64,000 nt of DNA from Oscheius onirici (taxonomy: Eukaryota > Nematoda > Chromadorea > Rhabditida > Rhabditidae), in assembly GCA_932521025.1 (NCBI GenBank), contig OW051472.1:558001-622000 (forward strand), given 5' to 3'. This document shows positions 16,801-29,094 of this stretch, one piece after another. The stretch's first letter is position 1. Every line of letters starts with the position of its first letter. The notes under the pieces are model-generated. The model worked only from the letters and a program-made list of their open reading frames with translations. It made no database searches and was not told where the DNA came from. A program made the position numbers and the translations under genes.

Positions 16801-18232
16801 CTTTGTCAACGACAAATGGCTGTGTTGTTAACTTTAAGGCTACATCAAGTTTGAGCTACGGATCGTCGAAATGGAAACGGTCGAATTTATACATGGATAT
16901 ATACTGGAAACAAACTGAAGTCGCGGTAAGACAGAGCTGGGTGATAATTGAAAAGAAGTGGCCCGAATTAAGCTACTTTTAGTCAAACTAATCATTTTTT
17001 TTCGAGTCTGGACATTACCAATTTATCGTAACAACTGTCAATGATAGCTCACAATAATGAAGACAGTTTTACGGCCGAATCAGAGTCTATCTCGGGCCCT
17101 GAACTCTTTATTGCCCCAGCATGCTCTCTTGAAATGGTCTTTGAGGTCACTAAAAGCTCACAAGTTAGACAGCAGGCCAGTCTGACCTGAGCTAACTGTC
17201 TGCGGGCCAGCGTCGAGCGTCGAATCTTTTTCTCAAAGCTTTTTCAATTTACAAGCGTCGACGCTTCAAACAACGGACACGGTCCGTCTTGAAAAGAATA
17301 GGTATCATTCTTGCCAGCAACTAAAACTGCGTCTACGTTCACGCTACAGTGAACGAAATGACTTGCCGCGAACTTAGTGCTGAGCAGCCGTCATTTGCAG
17401 CCCCCGTTCAATTTTGCCATTCCTAATTTTGCACTATCGTGACAATAAACGAGCCGCGGATCTTAGGAAGCATCTGTACAGATTGCAGACAAGTTGATCA
17501 TGGTGCTTTGAAAAAACTGCAATGAAAACCTACAGGTTTAGAGCCGTGAGTTAGTGTCGCTTCGCAAGACGACGGGATCAGCTTTACTATTGGGATGCCG
17601 TCGCCTTCGTAGTCGTCGTAGTCGCTATCCTCATCCTCGTCAATCATCACCGTCTTGTCTGGCACGAAGCCAGGTGGCAGTTCCACTCCGAAATCGTCTA
17701 AAACTCGTTTTTGTTTAAAAAAATACAATAATAAGCATACCATCATCGTCGCTCACTTCTGAAGTGGATGGGAGGGACTCCAAAGAGCCAGTTGTTGATT
17801 CATTAGCCTAAATTTTGCTCATTTTCATATTTTTAACCTAATGTTTGACAAAAATGTATAAGTGGTTGGTAAACTCACGCGCTTAGCTTTAGAACTGCCG
17901 AATCCCGTGGGGAGATCTTTCCAGCTGCCGCTGACCTTTTTAGGCCCAGTTTCTTCACCATTCTCAGCTTCTTGCTGTGCTTTGTGAGCACTGTGCTCTT
18001 GAGCGACCTGAAAGCATGGGGTTTACATAGGAAAAAATAACCTACTTTTTTGGCTTCTTTGAACATTGAGTCGAGGTCGAACGTCCGGGCCTTTTTACCA
18101 GCATTTTTGCTGGGCACTTCTTCGTTTTGATCTGCAAAACGGTCTCATTAGCCTTGTAGAAGAGAAAAACTAACCTTTTTCTTTTTTGCCATCTTCTGCT
18201 GTCTTGCCGTCGTTTGCATGCTCATTATTCAT
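13863..18232 (-). CDS. gad-1: WDR70 / GAD-1 WD40-repeat protein
   Basis: Nuclear WD40 scaffold of the WDR70 family. Exons, 5' to 3': 18175-18232, 18046-18131, 17879-18007, 17741-17807, 17534-17697, 16588-16721, 16152-16449, 15859-15987, 15095-15483, 14724-14998, 14125-14243, 13863-14006; every phase agrees (663 aa, close to human WDR70). An acidic, lysine-rich N-terminus with TFDLDSMF leads to a conserved E/D-rich block and PPGFVPDK. The propeller follows ([45 protein letters not shown]-type repeats). The C-terminal tail has the family motif QAILRHAED and an [15 protein letters not shown] stretch. Known roles of the family are in genome stability and, in worms, early embryogenesis. The ATG lies 3 nt after TTTCAG, a typical trans-splice start. 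Intron 5 (16722-17533) is 0.8 kb without recognisable content. Confidence 0.95.
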
Positions 18233-19729
18233 GCTCTGAAAGTTTGTAATGTGAAATGTTATGCATTTTCGCTTAGGAGAACATATAAAAATCGTTAAAA
18301 TGAGTAACAAAAAGGGTAAAGTGCAGGAAAATGACAAAAATGAAGCAAAATTCGAAAATACTGAAGTTGCGCGCATTCCAACTGCCAGAGCTGCACGTAC
18401 AATTGCGTACAATATTTTCATAGCGACAGCATCTCCTTCTTTTGTGATGTTGTTGCTCAAATTTTACTACGAAGAACTGGAAAAAACCTGGAATTTAGCA
18501 GAAAGCAACAGAAGGCTTGCAAACAAGGAACTGAAGCGATTGGTCCTATATTCACTTGAAGAAATGTAGAAAAAGTCTTCGAATGTCGGAAATTCATTCA
18601 GAAAAGACAAAGACAGCTAGGAATGGTTAGTATTTCGTCGTTAGATGCTTCATTCCGATTACGTTAGCATAAAACCACCTCCACTTACCCAAAAGGCATG
18701 AGAATGCAGGAAAAAATGATGAAATGGACAAAAACCAGCCTGTAGACGAAAACCTTTGGCACTAGGTCATCGAAAACTAGAGGTTCTGGTTCTCGAAACG
18801 ACAGGCCTTCCAATCAATTGGCGCAAAACGGGCCCCCAACAGATAAGCAAAGCAGCCGCGCCTGGCTTCCGCTGACAAATTCGAAAACGGCATTTTGCAA
18901 TCGTCCATTTCTCAACTGTTCCTCCCCAAAATTCTTGGTATTTTTCTGATATTTTTTTTCACATTTACACAGAAAAGAAATAGAACATAAAAAACTACAG
19001 GATTTCATAGGTGTTTTAGCATTTTTTGGAAGAAACATAAAGTGGAACAATATCTGAAAGAAATAAGAATTGGCGCTCCTTTTCTATTTATAACTGAGAC
19101 GTAAATTTGCGTACAACATTTTCGTTGTGACGCGTAGTCTTGTCTATAGAATTTCATAACTTCTGGTCCATATTTTATGGATTTTCATATGCTTTGAGGT
19201 GTTTTCATAGAGACACGGACGAAACGAATGAAAATAAACCAAAATTGGAAAATTTCCCGTTTCCCGACAAAATCTTGATCTCTCTTCTTGGTTCCGAAAC
19301 CAATCATTTTTCCCAATCGCTTTCCAGTAAAATTTCAAAATCGGGACGAAATCGATATTTTGGCTTCTCCCGATATCGTGATGCGTAGCTTCTCCTGGTT
19401 AGTCACTTTACCTCTTTTTCCTCTCTCGGCCTGCTATCTCTTCTTCCTACTCACATTTCCTTTAAAAAACCGAGCTCAATCTCGGAGGCCATTTTTTAGC
19501 ATCAAGAGCTCATTATCCAGCTTAGCTATGTTCTGCAAAGTTATAGATTTTGATTTGCTCTACAATTTTGCAGAACATCAAAAAGGTGGAAAATTATTTC
19601 TTGGTTCTCAAAAACTACCTACAAATAAGCCACTGTCAACAGGGATAAGACCCCAAAGTCTTTCCTTCTCTCTGTCTCTCTCGCTCTCAAATATGCAGAA
19701 ATCCAAAAAATATGACAAAAACCTTCCAG
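18233..19729. other. Divergent intergenic region between WDR70 and NPP-9 genes
   Basis: Shared upstream region for two divergent genes. It contains a GTACAATTGCGTAC palindrome (18390-18405) of the dispersed TACGYAATT family. A 50-bp hairpin lies at 19528-19578 (TTCTGCAAAGTTATAG and its inverse). No exon is supported; the open frames at 18261-18569 and 19288-19737 show no family features. Confidence 0.6.
19528..19578. repeat. GTTCTGCAAAGTT hairpin repeat
   Basis: ATGTTCTGCAAAGTT faces its near-perfect inverse ATTTTGCAGAACAT around a short TAGATTTTGATTTGCTC core. Other copies are at 47751-47786, 47887-47935 and 51977-52030. Confidence 0.8.
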
Positions 19730-22700
19730 ATGGATAATATTCATCAATCGGATCGCCACTCCCTGGCCCGAATTCTTACCCATGTTGTGGACCAACAGCA
19801 ACAATGTGTGCTCCAGTTCAATGATATTTCTAGAGCTTTGGAATCAGTCAGGGTAAGACTTTTCATCAGGATTCTTTCAAAGAACTCTCATAGGCGGAAA
19901 TTCGTCGGACTGATGAGAATCATCACAAGGAAGTGGACCATCTTCATGATATTATCAAACAGTTGATGCAGCTCCAGTTGGCTCAACAGACTCAGAATAG
20001 GCAACCTCAGACACCGGTCGCTGTGGCTCCACAGGTGAGTCTGGTCATTTTACTGTAACTGTTAGTCTCTGTCCTTCTGTTATACCGCCTCTCTGTTTTC
20101 AGTCTCTCAGTAACTCTCACTCTGACTCATTGTATCCCTGACTCTCAGAATCAGTCCCTCTGTACTCGTAGTAATCCTACCGTAGTTTTCAAAAGTTCAT
20201 TACCAAGACTCTTTGACTGATAAACCTTGACTAGTTACAGTAATCTGTAGTTCTGGACTGAATTGGTACTGTGCGTCTCTCTATTATAGAAGTCTACTGG
20301 AGTCTCTAGTCTCTAGAATGCTCGCTGGAACTCTGTTATAAAAATCTAGATTTTTAAGCTTAGACCTCTGAAAGATAATTCTTGACTAGTTACCGACGTC
20401 TTGTACTGAACTGGGACACTTTGTCTCTTCACGAAACAGTATTTCACCCAGTAGATTCCTCATGATTGTTACACAGACTCGCTGATAGGTAGTTCCTGAC
20501 TGTCTGTGATTCGTAGAGTTCAGATCGTTCAGACTCTGTCTCTGACAATACAGTCCTGTTCCTCTGAACTTACCGTAACCTTTCCAGGCCTACAATCAGC
20601 CCGTTGCTCCCACTGGCCAGCCTCTCTACAGTTCTTTCGAAGCGCAACAAATGGCCATGAAGCAGCAGCAGATGCAAATGCAATGGCTCCAGCACCAGCT
20701 CCAACAGCAGCAGATGGCTGCTGCCGGGATGGGAGGACTCACCTGTGGACTTCCTCAAGCCTCCAAGCCGCTTGTCCCCATGGGACAGCCAGCCTCTCCT
20801 CTGGTTCAGAGTCTGGCTCAGCAACAGCTGAAAGCCCCACCGACTCCGAGTTCCACTGGAACCGTCACTTTGCCGATTTCTAGTCCTCAGAAGCCGGAGG
20901 TGCCTAAAGCTGAGCCAAAGGTAGAGGTCAAGAAGGTGAGATTTCTGTATCGAGACTGAGAGACGGAGACAGTGACAGAGACTCTTGCTGTTACAGTAAC
21001 CCGCTATTTTCAGGAAGCCACTCCAGTCCCTCAGACTCCCTCTTTCCCTGCCGCCACAGCCACTCCGACTTCCACAATCAATTTTGGAGGTCTCGTCAAC
21101 AAGGCCCCGGCTACGTCTACCACACCGGCTGTTCCATCTCCTCTGATCAAGACTTCCAGTCTTTTTGATAAGCCTAACAGTATTTTCGTTAAACGTAAGT
21201 TTTTCCTTTGATGGGTAACAGAGAAAGTTTCCAGCCGCCACAACACCAGTAATTCCTACAAAGGCAGAAGAGGATGATGACGATGAGGATAAGGTGGAAG
21301 AGTACGAGCCACAAGTCGAATTCCAGCCTGTGATTCCGCTTCCGGAACTGGTTGATGTCAAGACGGGAGAGGAAGATGAGATTGTGAGTCAAAGAGACAG
21401 AGAAACAGTGAGCAACTGAAAATTCTAGGTGCTGTTCGAAGAGAGATGCAAACTGTACCGCTATGCTGCCGAGACCAAAGAGTGGAAGGAGCGTGGAATA
21501 GGAAATGTCAAGGTTCTGAAGCATCCGAAGACTGGAATTTACCGAGTCGTAATGAGAAGGGAACAGATTCACAAACTTTGTGCCAACTTCAATCTCACAA
21601 AGGACATGAAAATCTCCAAGATGGGAAAGAATACAAAGGCCTGTGCTTGGCACTGTCATGACTTTAGTGAAGAAGATTCGAGTCACGAGCAGCTTTCAGC
21701 CAAATTCGGATCGACGGAACAGGCTGATCAGTTCATAAAGTTCTTCAATGAGGGAGTCGAGAGCAGTTCTGGTGAGTGTGCAGAACTTTTCCGTTACTCA
21801 TTCGATCGTTTCAGGAGCCACTCCTAAAAAGGAAGAGCCAAAGAAGGAAGAGAAGAAGACTGAGGAAAAGAAACCCGAATCTTTCGGCTCTCAATTCATC
21901 AAGAAGGCCGATGAATGGGATTGTCAAGGCTGCTATACTCGCCAGCCTGCCACAGTCGCCACATGCCCGTGTTGCGGAACTAACAAGGACGGCAGTGCCG
22001 GCGAAAAGGACATCTTCTCCAAGCCGGCCAGCGGTTCCAGCTCTTTCAGCTTTGGCCTGGGACAGGCCACCGAAAAACCAAAGTTCTCTTTTGGTATGAA
22101 CAAGGAGGTGGAGAAACCTGTGATCGCTGCGGCTACTTCCACTACTCCCAAGCCAAAGTTCTCGTTTGCTGATGCTGCTTCGGCTCACGCTCAGGAGGAG
22201 TCTCCTGTTCAGGTTCAGAAGGCTGTTGGATTTGGGTGAGTTCGAGAGACAGAGAGACAAAGATTATCTGAAAAATTCCAGAGCTTCTGCAACCGGATCC
22301 AAGTTCAGTTTTGGTGGTGCCAGTCCTGCTACAGCTGCTCCAGCTACGGGTCTATTTGGTGGAGCCAACAAACCGACCTTTTCGTTTGCTCAAAAGAAGG
22401 AGGACACTCCGAGTCCGGCTACGACAGCCAGTCCTTCGACCTTTAGTTTCAAGCCAGCCGCTTCTTCACCTGCCCTGGCTCCAGGAAAGAGCATCTTTGG
22501 TGGATCCGCAGTCTCGACAGCCAGTCCGGCTGTAGAGAAGAAGGATGAGGAGGAAAAGGCGGATACTTCGGCTACTAATAAGGTGAGACAGGGACAGGGA
22601 CAGGGACTCATTACTTGTTTTTAGATCTTCGGCCAAGGATCCAGTAACTTCTCCTTCAGTGGATTTGGCAAAGGAAACGCGAGCATCTTCAACGACGACA

Positions 22701-23279
22701 CAAAACTGAAAGCTCAGGCCGATTTAGCCAAGCAGAAGCAGAGTAAATTTGGAGTGGACAAGACTAAGAAGGAACATGAGGAAGAGGATCAGGACGATGA
22801 GGACGAGGAGGAGTATGAGCCTGAAGTCGAGTTCAAGCCTGTCATTCCGCTTCCCGATCTCATTGATGTCAAGACTGGAGAAGAGGACGAGACTATCTTG
22901 TTCAAAGAGCGCTGCAAACTGTACCGCTATGTCACAGAGACGAAGGAGTGGAAGGAGCGTGGAACTGGAGAGATCAAAATCCTGAAGAATCCAGAGACTA
23001 ATACTCAGAGAATCGTTATGAGGAGGGAACAGGTAAGTGATTGTCTCTCTGTCCCTCTCATTAACCAAAATCTTCCAGACCCACAAACTCTGCGCCAACT
23101 TCAACCTGACCAAAGGAATGTCCGTTAACAAGATGGTCAAGAACAACAAAGCTACCCAATGGATCTGCAAGGACTACTCAGAAGGAGAGCTTGCTCACGA
23201 GCAGTTTTCTGCCAAATTCGGATCCAGTGAGCTGGCAGACAAATTTGTCAGTCTCTTCACCGAGGCCACTGCTCAGTAA
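19730..23279 (+). CDS. npp-9: NPP-9-like nucleoporin (RanBP2-related)
   Basis: Nuclear-pore protein that binds Ran-GTP. Exons: 19730-19852, 19894-20034, 20588-20935, 21014-21194, 21235-21383, 21429-21771, 21815-22235, 22282-22582, 22625-23032, 23079-23279; phases agree (871 aa, close to C. elegans NPP-9). Order: N-terminal heptad and Q/M-rich coiled region, linker, Ran-binding domain 1 (about 281-425, with [11 protein letters not shown] and KEWKERG), one RanBP2-type zinc finger (W463, C465, C468, C479, C482), FG repeats (FSFG, FGG, LFGG), then Ran-binding domain 2 (about 725-868). It lacks the TPR and SUMO-ligase parts of vertebrate RanBP2, as expected for nematodes. The ATG directly follows CTTCCAG, so trans-splicing is likely. 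It converges on the Argonaute gene. Confidence 0.95.
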
Positions 23280-24140
23280 AAAAAGTTCAATTCAATCTCC
23301 ATCCCGTTGTCTCTGTCGTGTTGTACCCCAATGATAATTTCATAGTAACTGTGCTACTGATGATCAAAATGAATTTGTTTTGTTCTAATTCGAAAGCGCA
23401 GAGGGGCAGAGAGACAGAGAGTTAAAGAGGCAAGTGAGTTTGTGGAGTCAATAGGCGAAATTTGGAGGAGACAGACTAGAAAACGTGGCCGAGTTTCTCA
23501 AAAGAAAATGCGACTGAGTACGGAAAGTTGCAAACACCGAATGAAGGCCTTGAAAGAGCAAAAGGATGACAGGACGACCAAAGTCTAGATGGAGAGACGA
23601 GTTTGTGGAGCCAATAGACGAAATTTGGTGGAGACAGACTAGAAAACGTGACGGAGTGAGTCCATACGGAGGACAGGCTGCAACACAGGCATACTTTCAA
23701 CTTCTAACCGAGGCGTGGCATTGACTATGAGAAGTCTTGTAAATAAAGTGTTCACTAAGGGATTACTTCGTGGGAAAGTATATCTAGTCAATCAGGTCAA
23801 AGAATAGGGTAATATTTAAAGAGGGAGGGGTAGTTTATTATGTTTATTGATGGTATTGAAACAAGCAATAGATTGTCGACCTACGCTGGGAAGTTGTCTG
23901 TGTCTCGAAGACTGTCTTGACGAAGAAGATCCTACTACCTCGAGAATTTTGCCGATGATAGCTAGAGTTGTAAAGAAGAATACGAGCAAAAACTTCGATT
24001 TGTAGAGTCTATAGACAAGAAGCGACAAACTGACTGAACGAAAGGAAGAACAACTTCTTTTTGTTTGCAGAGTCTCACCGCACCTCATTTATTAAATAAA
24101 TGGAAGCGTACATCAACGGATGGGCCTATATCACAATGGC
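23280..24140. other. Intergenic region between NPP-9 and Argonaute genes
   Basis: Convergent 3' regions. They hold a degenerate LINE tail (23440-23750) and, near 24086-24101, AATAAA words on the minus strand that can serve the Argonaute gene. Confidence 0.65.
23440..23750 (+). mobile_element. LINE C-terminal remnant
   Basis: One plus frame reads GRPK.RWRDEFVEPIDEIWWRQTRKR, matching the GRPKARWRDDFVDRLGEVW tail of the better-preserved copy at 57050-57130. Part of the segment is duplicated: the AATTTGG.GGAGACAGACTAG word occurs near 23460 and 23620. No intact frame exists. Confidence 0.6.
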
Positions 24141-27100
24141 TTAGATGAAGTACATCTTCGACTTGAAGTTGTCGACGACCGAGATGCAGTCCTGGAGAAT
24201 CGAATCGGCCTGAGAGGGAGAGTCGCCGCATTCGGGAGCATCGCGTCTCTTTCCGCCATTCGGGCCACCACGAGGCTTTCCAACAGACATCAGCGAGGAC
24301 AGAGAGGAGACGATCGACGAGTCCGAGAAGCCGTCCGAATCGTTCATTCCCAAGCGGCGCTTGATGTGACAGCGAGCACGAGTAGCCACAAGATCAGCAT
24401 AGTAGACGGGAGCAGGAATGGAGACCGAGCGAGCACAGCGGGCGTAGGTGTGACACATGCCGAAGGTGATCGACTGCAGTTCATCGGCACTGAAATTGGA
24501 TGCATATAACTTTTTTACCATGGTTAGAAAGTCTGTCACTAACTACGGTCACGTTCACAGAAAGAAAGTGCGAAAACGACTGATAGTCGCATGATAAAGG
24601 GAATATATATCTGAATATAAGTGATTCGTAGGTCCATACGGGGCGAAAGTTATACTAGAAGTTGTAAATATAAAAACAATCGTCTATATCAGCGACACCA
24701 AAACAGAAACTCAGGGAACCTCTGACCCCAAAGAGCTAAGACCGCGCCACTTGTTATTCCGCCATCGATGCAAGGCGCTCGAAAAGTTCTAGTGGTGTAA
24801 TGAAGATATCAATTACCTAAGCTTTCGGTATGCAACGCCGTTCTCTGAGAAAGGAGAACGTCGTTGCAGTGGAAAATATGATATCCGAGGCATCGGACTC
24901 TGCTGTCTATTCTTTACACTAGACACATAAAATATTGAGAAAGAAGGTAGAAAAAAATAGACGTACCTGAAAGAATTTTCGTCCCACAAAACGTGGTATC
25001 TTGCTGGACGACTGGTTCCCTGGACTCCAAAGTGGCTGCACAGATAAAAGTCGAAGCCTTCCGGAGACGTGATTCCCGTGTCGATGGTGGTTCCGGCCGG
25101 AATGTTCTTGGCCTTGCCGACAGTGTCCGATGCGTACTGTAATTTTTCGAATGGCTAAAAACAAAAAAGAACAAACCTTGCAGAACATCCTGGCGTGATG
25201 ACGCTTCTGGACGACGACATACGTGATTGGCGGGCGATAGTCCGGCGACAGAATGAGACAAGCCGAACGGATACCATGAATCTCCTCACGAAGAACTTCA
25301 GCAAACTGTCCCTCGCTGACTCCATCACGGTAGACGATGATCCTGGTCGGTTTCTGACCCGTGTGACGATAAAAGGCGACAAGGCGTTCACGAATGGCAT
25401 CCAGCAGGTAGACGACCGACTCACGGCACTTTCTCTGGATCTTGACGTTGGCTCCGTACATCTGCGGCAGCAGATCGATGTTGGCAACGACGGCAGCAAC
25501 AGAGGGAATGTTCTGGCGCTCTTCGAGTTGCGTCGGATGAGTGACGTCAATACCAACGATCAGAGTCGGCTGGTCGATGATGTATTTGTTTGTAATCTCG
25601 TCGGCGACAATGCGACTGTTGATTCCACCGAGCTTCATGTTCAGCTTCAGGATAATGTTGGAACAGGTGGCCGGAGAGGGACGAGAAACGTTCTTCATCA
25701 GAACACATTGGCCTGAATATGATATTAAATCAAATATAGAAAAAAAACTCACTCATGATTCCGTGGGTCATGTCACTCGACTCCTTGACAGTCATGTACA
25801 GGTCGCTGTTCTTGGCCGGCAGGACGACAATGACGAGATCACAGATGGTCGACGTCTGCTTGTATTCGTTGGCAATTTCATTGAACAGGAGAACGACGTC
25901 ATCCTTGGTCCTTCCGTACTTGACGAGATCCGGCCACTTCGGGAAGCCCATACCCATCTGACTGGCCTTGGCGTAGAGAGCCTGACAGAATCCCTGAAGA
26001 AGAGACTGATCCCGCGGGTTGACCAAGGCGATCATGCTGTAGCTGTTGCAGTTAGCCGGCAGATACAGTTGCTGATTGTCCATGGACCAGGTTCCATCCT
26101 TGGGCATGACTACCGGATCAACGCGATTGTTTTCGCCGAACATGATGGCAGGAGCAGTCAAAACGCGAGCAGTGGCCTCGAACATCGTCGGAGTGATCTG
26201 GAGTCCAAATTCCTTGAGGAAGGGGTCCTTGTCGAAGCCGGCCTGGGAGCAGAGCTGGGAAATGCGTTCTTCTCGCTGGTTGGCATCCACAGCGGCAGCC
26301 TAAAGTTTGATATGTTTAAAAGAAGAGAGAACATGAACTACTCACCCTGATGATGGCACTGGTCTGCTTCTCGCTCAGCTTCCTGTTAAACTTCTGAGGA
26401 CTGTCCAGCTGGCAGATTTCCAACGGGAAGAAGATGTTCTTACTGGCCGGACCGACGTGCAGACAGGGCAGCTTCGGGAACATGAGCTCTCCATACTTCT
26501 CAGAAAAATAGTCGGCGACCGAGTGAACGACTTCTAGCCCTGCGGGAGTCGTCGACTTGAATGTCAGCTCGTCAGCCGGAACCATCTTGAGGCTATTGAC
26601 GCGGTAGACACGAACCGCTCCACGATGAGTCGAACGGATCTTGAGTCCCTTGACAGCATCGGCCAGAATCCTCATCTCATGCGGGGAGAGGGAAAAGTCG
26701 CGGTAAAGAGTCTCCGGAGCCAGGATCGGGTCTTCTTGCTGCTGATGATGGTATGGCATCGGAGGGCCACGCTGTCCGTACTGACCGCCACCGTATCCGC
26801 CACGTCCTCCGCCACGACCACCGCGGCTAGTGAATTGGCCGCGCTGAGCCGGACGATATGCGCCAGCCTTCTCATTCAGAATGTCGCACATGAATTGGAC
26901 CATGGAAATCCGAGCCTTGTAGAAAGCGGTATGGGCCACTGAAAGTGTAGGGTGTGAGCATGAAAAATAAGAAAAACGAACCATCAATGTTGAGGAGAGG
27001 CTTCCATCCGCTGGCGACGTGAGCAGAGCTGAAGAATCCGGTCCACATTTCCTTTCCACCTTCGAGGTCCAAAGCCAGGGCGCCGTCGATCCTATAAGAA

Positions 27101-28238
27101 AAAAATACATAATTTGAAGACTGGGACTTTTTGTCGTCGTCAAAAAAATAAGAGAAAAGCTTACGGAATGCGGTAGCAGGATGATTTCCAGGAGTAAAAG
27201 TTGGCCGAATTAGGGATCAGCGGGCAGGTAAGGCTCTGACGGCAGACGATATCCAGGATCTGGATGGGAGTCAGAATACGTTCGTCCAGATTCTTCGTCC
27301 TCGTGCGGCACATGTCGACCAAAACGGGACCAACAAATTGGAGCGAGACGGCACATTTCGTCTTCTCACGAGCATCCTTGGCCAGAGGCACATCGACTTC
27401 GAGACGAATGGAGGTACGGCCTTCGGGAAACTCGATGCGAGTCGTCGTGTAGAGCTGATGGGTTCCGTCGAAGGCGAGGGCGAACTTGTTGGCGAAGAGG
27501 GCACTATCGGCAATGGCCTTCCAGAAAATGGCACGGCTTTCCTCCCGCTCGAGCTTCCTGCTTCCCGGGTGCTGGATCTCCACATGGTACTGGCTGATCA
27601 TCATATTCTCCGAGTCCAACTTGATCTCGAAGAAGTTTGTGCGGACAGGGATCTTACGACCCAATTCACCAATTCCAGGACGAGCCGCAACCTCTCGCAC
27701 ATTCATGCAAGCTAGCTCCTGAAAGATACGGAATTAGTCGAGAGTTAGGGAGGGGGCAACAGAACCGGACAGTGTACTGAGCCTGGTAGATCTACCATAG
27801 GGAATTTAGTACGGAAAAAAGAGGACAAATGGTAGGATGTTCAAAAAATCTTTGAAACGGGGGAATATGGAACCAGATACTGAAGAGACACGCCTTGAAA
27901 GAGAGCTACAGAGTACTTCTACAAGAACCAGAAGACACGTGAGTATGAGGTAGGCCACAGATGAGGGCTGCTAAAACAAAGCAATGGGTAGAAGAAGAAG
28001 CAGAGACATAAAGATTGTCAAAGAGAACCAGGAACTAAAGGGAGAACTACTGGGTAGGAACACTGCTAAGAGTCGAAGACAAACATACCTGGAGAACTTT
28101 GGGAGAGAGGTCCTTGGGCGATCCAGTGATGCGGGACGGAGAGGCACTAGAAGACGGAGACGATCGGCGGATTCCACGAGAGCGAACATCGGCAGTGGCG
28201 ACACCAGAGTCTTCGGATTCCTTGTCGGAGAGGGACAT
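24141..28238 (-). CDS. Argonaute protein, AGO (ALG) clade
   Basis: Small-RNA-guided silencing protein. Exons, 5' to 3': 28089-28238, 27165-27718, 26982-27091, 26346-26938, 25753-26299, 25177-25712, 24967-25136, 24141-24489; phases agree (1002 aa). Order: serine-rich N-tail, N and L1 domains ([23 protein letters not shown]), PAZ, MID, PIWI. The slicer tetrad is complete: D707 (GIDVTHP), E749, D781 ([10 protein letters not shown]) and H878 (ARYHVLWD). An RGG/GYGGGQ-rich, H/Q-containing insert of about 45 residues sits between L1 and PAZ; I do not expect it in typical AGO proteins. The C-terminal tail is unusually long, Ser/Gly-rich, and ends MYFI rather than the classical MYFA. AGO-clade features ([18 protein letters not shown]) exclude the WAGO and PIWI groups. 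It may be an ALG-3/4-like paralogue (inference). Confidence 0.95.
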
Positions 28239-29094
28239 CTTTCCTTGAGAGCAATGCAATGTATGGCTTCTTGTTTTGTGTTTTGTTTTGTTGTAATTTT
28301 TGCTTTTAAAAGTTTGTTTTTGAAACAAAACATGTAATTAGTGAAAGTTTTCTTTAGCTTTCAAGAAATACACAAAGTTTTCGCAAAAGAGTTTGTAATC
28401 GTCAGAATTCTGAAAGCGAAAAATATACCCTTTCGAAATGACAAATCCTGTTCGGAACCGAACTCCCTTGGTACGATGTTACTCTTTCTAGTTTGCCTGA
28501 GTTCCAGAAAGAAAAGCCAAGTAGGCGTCTGTATTTCTGGCAACATCCAATGTTCTTGCCAAAAATGAATTCGTAATTTGGTTCTTTTCCGCCTTGAGCG
28601 TCCGATTTGTGATTTCAAGTTCGTGAATAAGGGGGAGGATCAAGTTCATGAAAAAGGGGAACAGATGTTTTACACAGATGTTCAACCTTTTCCGCTCTGT
28701 TAAGTTTTTAAGTAACCACTTTTTTGGACAATCATATAGCCGAAAAGGCGTGAAAATTGACTGCAGCTTCCCAAGGCACGAAAGGCTACGTTGTTCGTTA
28801 GAAAATGTCAGATTAAGCCGAAATGGAGGCCCTTCTTGCTCAAGTGAAAACTCAAAACGAGTTTTTAATCAAGATGTTCGAGCAGGCCTGAAAGACCATC
28901 AGAATAGCTACAAAATGACGGTATACCCTCGAAAGCCTCAAAAATGAAGCTCTTTCGAAATCTGTCCCTCTGTCTCTCTTTTCACCGTTCCAAATCAAAG
29001 TATCACAAAGTTTATGAGCAGATTCTTGAACAGTGAGATTGCAGAGTGTAAGGCATAGGGGTACCAGTAACAGTATAAGTGAACAGAAAAAGGA
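28239..29094. other. Region between ADAM17 and Argonaute genes
   Basis: This is the upstream region of the Argonaute gene and the 3' side of the ADAM17 gene. No coding or repeat family is recognised. A TTTGTTTTGTTTTG-type run lies at 28270-28300. Confidence 0.55.
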
